The position numbers and the translations under genes were made by a program. This document shows positions 57,101-64,000 of a stretch of 64,000 bases of DNA, in pieces; the stretch's first letter is position 1; each line of letters opens with the position of its first letter. The DNA comes from Metridium senile (taxonomy: Eukaryota; Cnidaria; Anthozoa; Actiniaria; Metridiidae), in NCBI GenBank assembly GCA_949775045.1, contig OX459101.1:4533465-4597464 (forward strand), in the 5' to 3' direction. Under the pieces are notes generated by a model that had not been told where the DNA came from, searched no databases, and was given only the letters and a program-made list of their open reading frames with translations.

Positions 57101-60100
57101 GTTCTCTCTCATACCACGAGGGATTTTCTCCGGGTTATCCGGTTTTCAGTCCTTCCTCCGTAAAAATCAACATGTGAGCAGAGTTGTAAATATTGAATGT
57201 AGTGGTAGTGACTGTGAGTGAACCTCACGGAAAAGCCTCGACGGGGAGTGCATGATGGTTGTAAAATATTTATACAGTGGTACCTCTATTAAGCGGCCAC
57301 CCATTCAGCGGCCAACCTCTATTAATCGGCCACTTTGGAAAGTCCCGAGGGTGACCGCTTAATAGAGGTACCACTGTATTTATATTTTTTTATATTTACT
57401 TTACCTCGTTCTTTAGTAGAAATATGAATGGGCTGCGGTCCTTCGTCCTTATCTATCAGTAAAGTGGTGTCATGGTCACCATCTTCATAGTTATTCGGCT
57501 TTAACGTCCCATCACTTTCCTCGACAACTTTCGCTTTCTCCAACTGCACCACCTCCTTTGCAGCTCCGCCCTTCCCGTCTCCCTTCTCCTTGTCCAAATG
57601 TTCCTGCTCCATAGAGTCGTCTTTTTCGGTGCTCTCTGACGTCACTCCATTTCCCGAGTCCCCGTTCCCGGTTCCGTACGTTGGCTTCGTAAAATTACCG
57701 TCATCCCGAAGTTTAGTCGTCGGAAGATGCTCGGCTTGTTTCGTTTGTTGTCGGGCATCGCGTCGGACTTGGTCCAGTATCTTTTGTTGTTGTTTGATGT
57801 CGTAACTCATGGCAAGCTTAAAATAGGCATAGTCCACCGCGGCGTAAGTTATCAGGAAGGGCATGGTAACGATAGGAGCTAAGGCGTTCAGATCGCCAAC
57901 CAAAATAAATAACATAGCGATGATAGCGACGAAGATGGCTGCGACGTAGGGCTCTTTATTGGGTCCTCTCTGAAACAATAGAATGACTATTAATAATTTC
58001 ATATTATGACTACTAAAGTTCTCAAACCACATATAAAATAATACAACCATTTTTGAGTAAAAATATTGACATATACACGCGTTTGGAACGTAAATTCTTA
58101 ATTGGAATAAAAATGGTATACACCGTGTAAAAGAGAGTGTTACTTACTGACGTTTGAACTTAAATTGATCCCTCGCAGTAAAATTAAATGGTAACTTATA
58201 CATCGTATAAAAGAGGGAGTTACTTGGTGATGTTAAGAACTTCATCTTTGGTGAAAAAATGATAGCTTACTTTACACGCCGTATAAAAAGAGTGTTACTA
58301 TAACTGATGTTTGGAAGGTAAATCCTTCCTTGGAGTTAAAATGACGTCTATAGAATCTTAACATCTTTATCTGAAGCATGAATATGATTTCAGACTTTAC
58401 CTCTCTGCCCAGTGTCTTTAGGATCGGTATAACGTTCTCTTGTCCTATGACCTGTAGTACACGCGGTGCAGCGTACTGGGCACCTAGACACGAGGACAGT
58501 GATGATACATAGAGACCAAATAGGAATAACACACCTACTAAAGAAACCTGTAGAGAGAAAAGAACACAATGATAAGGAAATGTGAGCATTTTAATTTGCG
58601 CGGGATTTTTGTACGTTATAAAATACAGTAAAACCCCGCGTATAAGAACCTAAAATTTAAGAACCTGTCAGGCTGAAATTTTTACTTGTTTTTTTTTTTT
58701 TTGTAAAAAGAGAGCCATGTGCAAAGCATTGACCTGTATGTAAATAAAATAGGAAGAAAGGTGTTGTAATGATGAAGTGAGTGATGCTAATAGAACCTAG
58801 ATAGCCTGATTTCAAGTTAAGCATCATTTATGTAAGAACCTGTTCAGGCTGACTTGGAAAAATCTAGGTTCTTATACGCGGGGTTTTACTGTAACTATTA
58901 ACGCATTCTGATTGGTTGAGGCCCATGCTTTATGAGAGCATACAGCACGTTCATTTACATGTTGATTAAATATGTCAATTTGTATTCTATAAAAGAAACC
59001 TGTAGACAGAAAGCAACATAATGATAAGGCAACTTGAGCAATTTGCGTGGGATTTTTGTACGTTATAAAATAACTATCACGCATTCTGATTGGGTGAGGC
59101 GCATGCTTTATGAGAGCAAACAGCACGCGCGTGTTTACATGTTGATTGAATATGTCAATTTGTATATTATAAAAGAAACCTGTAGAGAGAAACCGACACA
59201 ATGGCATAAGGCAACGTTAGCATTACAGCGCAAGGAGCAAATGTATAACCACTTTTACTGTACAGTATTCGCATTCTTCTTTGCATGGTATTATTGTAAG
59301 TTATAAAAAAACTATTAGAATTCACGTATTCTGATTGGCTGAGGCGCGTGCTGTATGCCGGAGAGCACACAGCACGCGCGTTTGCATTTTGATCAATTTT
59401 TATTTTATAAAAGAAACAGAAAACTTGCTTTCTTTGCTGTATGCAGTCACAAAGCACTTGGGGATTGTCAGAACACTCGAAAGTGCTTCTCTTAACAGTT
59501 CTCGAGTGTTCTGACATCCCCGCGTGCTTTATAACTGCACACAGCACGCGCGCGCGTTTTCTATTTTTTTCATCCATGTTTTTACTGTGTGCTCTCATAA
59601 AGCGTAGTTTCTGAGTTATTTTTAAGAGAAAAAATCAATGACATACCTTAGACGCTATCATATAATCTGTTAGCAGCGAAGCTCTGGTACAGACAGCACC
59701 CAGTAACACAGCAAATATGATATACAGCATGCCACTATATAGAAATACAGAACATAAGTAAGCAAAAAAAAAAAAGTAATAACAAAAGCTACAGATGCAC
59801 AAATACGTGTGGACGAGAGGCCAGTCCACATTTTAATAACAAACATGGATGGTTATACTATATATGTCATATATGAATGGAAGCTAGCGAGTAAACTAGT
59901 GTAGGCTGCGTCGGTGTTTGATATAAACGATAGGTAAATAATGAAATTTGTAACACCGTAAAAAATGTTGACTTAACTTTACTGACGTTTCGAGCTTTAG
60001 CCCTTCGTCGGAGTAAAAAAGGTATACTATATATGGAAGAGCATATCGACCGACAACTTTGTATCGGAGAAACATTGATATGCTTACCTGAATCCCAAAG

Positions 60101-61376
60101 CAGCAAGAGTTCCTGCAGGGATGTTTGATGATGGATCCTTCAAATCACCACTCATGTTAATACCTGACAAGACTCCAGTAGCACTGGGAAAGAACACACC
60201 AAACACCGTGAAGAAGTTCTGTCCTGCCGTGAAAGCAGGCGCGGCGTTCTTCTCCATGTTGTCTGTCTTGTACCCCGTGAAACCGGCAGCTGGTAAAGAT
60301 GGAAGGTTGCAAGTTTTATACTTTATAAGAGTTATTCAGAGTATATAATGTGGATACAATTAAAAAATCCTGTCAAAGACAAGGGGGAGGGGGGGTAGTC
60401 GGCGAGAAAAGCAAACTTCTATTTCGTGAAGAGTAGATACATTAATACAGGTTAACCATATAATGGCTCTCAAATAAGAACCCCAACTGACAAGGAGGCA
60501 AATTAACCAGTTGTCTATTGACAAGCACGTAGAGAGACTGAATTTGAACTAATCGAAATCAGGACAAATACGGTCTTATCTAGTGGCCAAATCGGGCCTC
60601 TAATTATGTAGTCACCACCGGATTGCGAGACCAACGCTCTGGCCACTTGACCATGCTGCTCCACTAGATGGCGATTGCGATGGCAATTGCATGATCGAAA
60701 GGAAGTGTTGTTACCCATAACAATATAAGCGGGCCTAATTTCAATCTCCATTTTTCTAGATTAACAAACGCCAAAGCAAGGAAGAAAAAACCCTCTGTTA
60801 TACACCTATTTCAATTAACGTTGTCCATCTGGAATGGTTGATCTGAGACCGATAGGAATTGTGGGAGCTCGTTAAACTGCAAATGCACTATTATAATCAC
60901 ACTTGAATATTAATGTTTACTTCTAAAATACTGTTATCTGTAATTCAGCACCATTCAAGTGTGATTAAAACAATGTATTTAAAATTTAATGAACTCCCAC
61001 AATTCCTATCGGTCTCAGATCAACCATTCCAGATGGACAACGTTGATTGAAATAGGTGTATACCCAGAGCATACTAATCGATACCTTCATCGGTGTGTGC
61101 AAATGTCCCTATCATGAAGTCCAACACTGACAGCATAATAATGGCCAACAAAAGAAGCTGTAACTTGACGACCCACTTGACTCCTGCTAGTACTACCAAT
61201 AACATAGCAACAGCTGTGGTCAGGCCTATCACTCGTACCGCCCAGGCCGCGTCCCAGTGGGCAGACTGGGCAAGAGACTCGCCAAGACCAGCACAGAATA
61301 GAGAGATACTGACAGCCTGTGATGAAACAATGGAAAAGATGATGATGATAATGAATCATAATGGTGATGATGGTGA

Positions 61377-61408
<32 letters not shown>

Positions 61409-61481
61409 ATGATGATGGTGATTATGATGACGATGATGATGGTGGTGGTGATGATGATGGTGATGATGGTGATGATGGTGA

Positions 61482-61513
<32 letters not shown>

Positions 61514-64000
61514 ATGATGATGATGGTGATGATGATGATGATGATGATGATGGTGGTGATGGTGGTGGTGATGATGATGATAATTTTGGTGTTGGTGATG
61601 GCACGTGATGGTTGTAAGGATATCAGAAATGGTGATGATGGTGGTGGTGAAGATGATGGTGGTGAAGATGGTGATGCTGATAGTGATGGTGGTGGTGGAG
61701 GTGGTGAAGATGATAATTGTGAAGATGGTGTTGATGACGATAATGATGATAGTGATGCTGATGGTGATGCTGATGGTGATGCTGATGGTGATTATGATGC
61801 TTGTAACGATGATGATAGTACCTGTCCAAATGCATACATCACACCAACAGCGCCGCCAGCCCGCTGACCAAGTACATGTGACAACAGGAAGTAAACACCA
61901 CCATTACCAACGTGACATCGCTCGCACACACCAATGGCCGAGAGGACTGGCACTAATGCTACCACTAACGTGATGACAACAATGAGAAGAGATAAGCCTA
62001 CACCAGCGTTGCCCTGGAAACACAACATACGTCATCAATACTGTCAAGAACATGGAGGATCTCGCCCTCGAGCTGCGTGAACATCTTTTTGAGATATAAA
62101 TGAGTAAACTAGTATAGGCTGCGTCGGTGTTTGATATAAACAGAGAGGTAATAGAATGAAATTTGTAACACCATACACAATGTTGATTTCACTTAACTGA
62201 CGTTTCGAGCTTTAGCCCTTCATTTTTACTCCGACGAAGGGCTAGAGCTCGAAACGTTAAGTTAAGTCAACATTTTTTACGGTGTTACAAATTTCATTAT
62301 ATTACCTATTGTGTTGGTGACCATTTAGTACTACGTGATTTCGAAATACAAAAGACAAAGAATTGTATTCCCAAAAGTTTTTAATTAATAAACTTTTTCA
62401 CAGTTCCGTTCAATGACCACGAATAATAAGTTCCATGCAAGTCGTGGTTGGAGATGCTCCGCATGATAAATAATAGTTTTTCTTTGCGTGGTAACCCCAA
62501 CCTCGGCTTACATGGAACTATTATTCGTGGTCACTGAACGTAACTGTGAAAAGGTTTATTGTGTGGCAACGTACATAGCAACGCAGATACATGATACAAA
62601 TATCACATGCCCTTGGCGGGAATTGAACCCCACGGTTTCGGCTTTCTAGTCCGACGTGTTACCACTACACTACAATAACTACCACGCTGGACACGCAGCT
62701 GGACAAAGTAGTATAGAGCAACTGTGGGGGGTCCCAGGGCGATATTAATCTCTTAGGTAAGTTTGAACACCGTAAATGGAAACGCAGAATTGAAGTGAAT
62801 AATAAATTTATTACATAGCAACGAGTAAACCGAATAGGCCATTTGAACGATGACGTCATTTTACCATCAGTACCAGAATGCTTTACGAAATAAGGAATTC
62901 AGGATAAGGTCACTAAGACGAAATTATTATATATTTATATATTATTATATATTATTATTATTATTATTATTATTATTAAACTAGTTTTCCTTATGAAAAA
63001 ATACAAAACTTGGCTTCAAGTGTGTAAAAAGACTAAATACTTGGGTTTATTCCCTCCAACAAGATGAGCTTTACCAATTTTCTTTCTTATTCAGAATTTG
63101 ATTCCCTCTTGAGAATACTAAAACAATTACTTTATCAAACAACATAAAGTAGGCAAAGCATTCTGGTCTTGATAGCATATAACGTTATTGTTTTATTTCA
63201 CATAACCATAATGCCGTCTGTTTTTTTTTTTGGGGGGGGAGGGGGGGGGGGGTATTATAATTCAAAGTGATTTCATGGCAGCCATGTTTGTGGTTAAACA
63301 ATAATACTTTTCTCTCAAGTGCATGAACTGAAATCCTTTGTCATTCAAAGACTTTCTTTTGTACTTGCGGCCCACAAACATGGCTGCCATGAAATCACTC
63401 TATCGGTCTATTAGGATTGGGATGAAAGAGAATAAAGCGGGGAATAGGTGACGAGATACTTACAACCATCCATCCAGTTCTAAGGAAGATCACCACACCA
63501 AAAATATTGAGAACACACGATGTGAAAACGCCTGTAAACCAAGTTGCAATAGATTACATATTGAAAATGGTAAGAATAAACGCCCATAAACCAAGTTACA
63601 ATAGATTATACATTGAAAATGGTACCAATAGAGACGAACAAATTAAAGAAATTGAGAGGAACGACAAAGGAGTAAATAGTAAAGAGATTAAAGGGAAAGA
63701 AGGAAAGAAAAGAGAAGATAGAAAGAATGTGAAAAGAAAAATATGAGAATGAAAAAATGGAAAGAAAAAAAAGGAGAGAAAAGGACGAAAAATACACCGA
63801 AAAAATGACTGATGGAATAAACAAACGTCATGATCAAGGGGGGAAAAGGCAATATGAAAAAAGGGGGAAAAGAACTAGAAACAAAAAGACAAAACAAGGA
63901 AAGCCCAGGAAAAGGATAACAATAATCGTTCACATACCATCCCATGTGCCAAACAGTATTGGTTCTCTGATGAAAAAGTTTGCCTTCCACCATGGTTGAT
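54199..64000 (-). CDS. SLC12A8: SLC12A8 (CCC9-like) cation-chloride-cotransporter family carrier, 5' incomplete
   Basis: Exons in transcript order: 64000(partial)-63938, 63531-63464, 62013-61822, 61316-61085, 60289-60088, 59734-59647, 58547-58401, 57969-57405, 56164-56058, 55613-55496, 54622-54562, 54346-54199. About 662 residues are present; roughly 20-30 N-terminal residues lie beyond the window. Landmarks: [40 protein letters not shown], a Gly-rich segment ([19 protein letters not shown]), [74 protein letters not shown] and [20 protein letters not shown]. Exon 8 then encodes a long hydrophilic Lys/Glu/Asp-rich loop. Two more membrane segments follow ([20 protein letters not shown] and onward), then the conserved tail [16 protein letters not shown]. 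The exon-8 loop followed by late membrane segments is the SLC12A8 layout, unlike NKCC/KCC. Human SLC12A8 has been linked to polyamine/amino-acid and NMN uptake; the substrate here is unknown. Confidence 0.93.
54700..55275. repeat. 42-bp minisatellite of ATC triplets (SLC12A8 intron 10)
   Basis: The unit TTATCAGAATCGCCATCATC plus ATTATCATCATCACCATCAA repeats about 12 times, a multiple of three, giving open frames on minus that are artefacts. Confidence 0.95.
56466..56606. mobile_element. MITE, GGCCGGTTGTGCGAAG ends; partial copy near 55655
   Basis: AGCCGGTTGTACGAAGCCTG on the left pairs with CTTCGCACAACCGGC on the right; GGATAA/TTATCC inside. The left part of a related copy is at 55657-55712. 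Confidence 0.75.
56710..56990. mobile_element. MITE, TACACCTAATTCAAAAAAGG ends
   Basis: ATACACCTAATTCAAAAAAGG and GACGGGGCGAACGGCGAT are inverted at the right end. Same end type as 3901-4201 and 60797-61065. Confidence 0.85.
57000..57255 (+). mobile_element. tRNA-derived SINE
   Basis: The head TGGCCTAGCGGTGAGAGCG (A box like) and GGGTTTGATTCCGGC (B box like) resemble a tRNA, but the acceptor stem does not pair. A conserved-looking body with TTTTCTCCGGGTTATCCGGT follows, then an AT-rich tail. It lies inside SLC12A8 intron 8. Confidence 0.65.
57271..57381. mobile_element. Short copy of the TACAGTGGTACCTC MITE
   Basis: TACAGTGGTACCTCTATTAA and its complement at both ends, about 110 bp, with AAGTCCCGAGGGTGACCGC inside, as at 52049-52219. 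Confidence 0.85.
58623..58893. mobile_element. MITE, TACAGTAAAACCCCGCGTAT ends
   Basis: Left and right ends are exact inverses (ATACGCGGGGTTTTACTGTA). Internal TAAGAACCTG units resemble the MITE at 6431-6553. Confidence 0.85.
58895..59600. repeat. Clustered repeats with copies of the exon-7 3' splice site (SLC12A8 intron 6)
   Basis: The block AAAGAAACCTGTAGAGAGAA that spans the true exon 7 acceptor (58541 onward) is repeated at 58992 and 59172, each followed by GATAAGGCAAC-like flank and by ATTCTGATTGGNTGAGGC units. The last 260 bp form a foldback shared with 48770-48960. Confidence 0.75.
59880..60020. repeat. Half copy of the GAAACGTC foldback family
   Basis: AGTAAACTAGTGTAGGCTGC, then GACGTTTCGAGCTTTAGCCC, then TTCGTCGGAGT. 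Confidence 0.75.
60575..60700 (-). repeat. Decayed tRNA-derived repeat head
   Basis: Read on minus: AGCAGCATGGTCAAGTGGCC, AGAGCGTTGGTCTCGCAATC, resembling a tRNA A box and anticodon arm, without a readable B box. Confidence 0.4.
60797..61065. mobile_element. MITE, TATACACCTATTTCAATTAA ends
   Basis: Inverse of TTGATTGAAATAGGTGTATA at the right; GTTGATCTGAGACCGATAGG pairs exactly inside. It ends about 20 bp from the exon 4 donor at 61084. Confidence 0.85.
61335..61815. repeat. GAT/GGT microsatellite (SLC12A8 intron 3)
   Basis: GATGATGATGGTGGTGGTGA runs fill the short intron between exon 3 (ends 61822) and exon 4 (starts 61316). Confidence 0.95.
62098..62312. mobile_element. Foldback copy of the GAAACGTC family
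   Basis: AAATTTGTAACACCATACAC inverted as GTGTTACAAATTTCATTATA; core GACGAAGGGCTAGAGCTCGA then AACGTT. Confidence 0.8.
62392..62558. mobile_element. MITE related to 51292-51450
   Basis: TTTTTCACAGTTCCGTTCAA on the left pairs with CACTGAACGTAACTGTGAAAA on the right; GACCACGAATAATA/TATTATTCGTGGTC also pair. Confidence 0.8.
62600..62680 (-). repeat. tRNA-like repeat head, not a functional tRNA
   Basis: On minus: TAGTGTAGTGGTAACACGTC (A box like) and GTGGGGTTCAATTCCCGCC (B box like). The flanks do not form an acceptor stem, so it is probably a SINE remnant. Confidence 0.45.
63216..63400. repeat. Poly-T/poly-G tract and foldback (SLC12A8 intron 2)
   Basis: T and G runs at 63216-63252, then AGTGATTTCATGGCAGCCAT inverted at 63375-63400. 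Confidence 0.7.

Noticed and set aside
62600..62680. Possible tRNA gene on minus
   Set aside because: A and B box-like parts are present but the acceptor stem does not pair and the anticodon stem is only four pairs.

Overview
This is an AT-rich eukaryotic (metazoan) window: genes are split into short exons with GT..AG introns, introns and intergenic DNA are full of foldback elements and simple repeats, and there are no operon-like ORFs. The conserved proteins (EXOSC6/MTR3, ZDHHC6, SLC12A8) are animal orthologues. Repeat motifs (a G/C-tract-flanked element with ends GGGACTCCCTTAGAAAATGG, an element with a GGGCTAAAGCTCGAAACGTC core, RecQ-like helicase debris in a TIR transposon) suggest a cnidarian or similar invertebrate. 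The species assignment is inference only. Exon models were made by hand from splice motifs, reading phase and remembered family patterns; no search was run.

Layout. 1-3.2 kb: repeats only. 3660-11843, minus: complete EXOSC6 in 11 coding exons. 11844-11944: short shared promoter. 11945-21081, plus: ZDHHC6, with one untranslated exon and 11 coding exons. 21.1-23.0 kb: ZDHHC6 3' flank and MITEs. 23038-43956: a direct tandem duplication of about 10.46 kb, nearly identical in its two units. Each unit holds a three-exon DOMON-domain gene (minus), a LINE reverse-transcriptase relic interrupted by a roughly 1-kb palindrome, and exons 1-2 of a coiled-coil gene (plus). Only the second unit is joined to exons 3-5 of that gene (44583-48041). 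48.0-54.2 kb: intergenic, MITEs and minisatellites. 54199-64000, minus: SLC12A8, 12 exons seen, continuing past the window edge at its N-terminus.

The genes do not form a pathway: RNA exosome subunit, ER palmitoyltransferase, secreted/GPI-type DOMON protein, coiled-coil protein and cation-chloride-cotransporter-family carrier. The clear regulatory link is the head-to-head EXOSC6/ZDHHC6 pair, whose starts face each other across about 100 bp.

The most striking features are the tandem duplication with readable breakpoints, a 1160-bp TIR transposon with a 9-bp target duplication carrying a broken RecQ-like helicase N-terminus (the right breakpoint lies inside it), the palindrome inside the LINE relic, and a dispersed foldback family with a hammerhead-ribozyme-like core.
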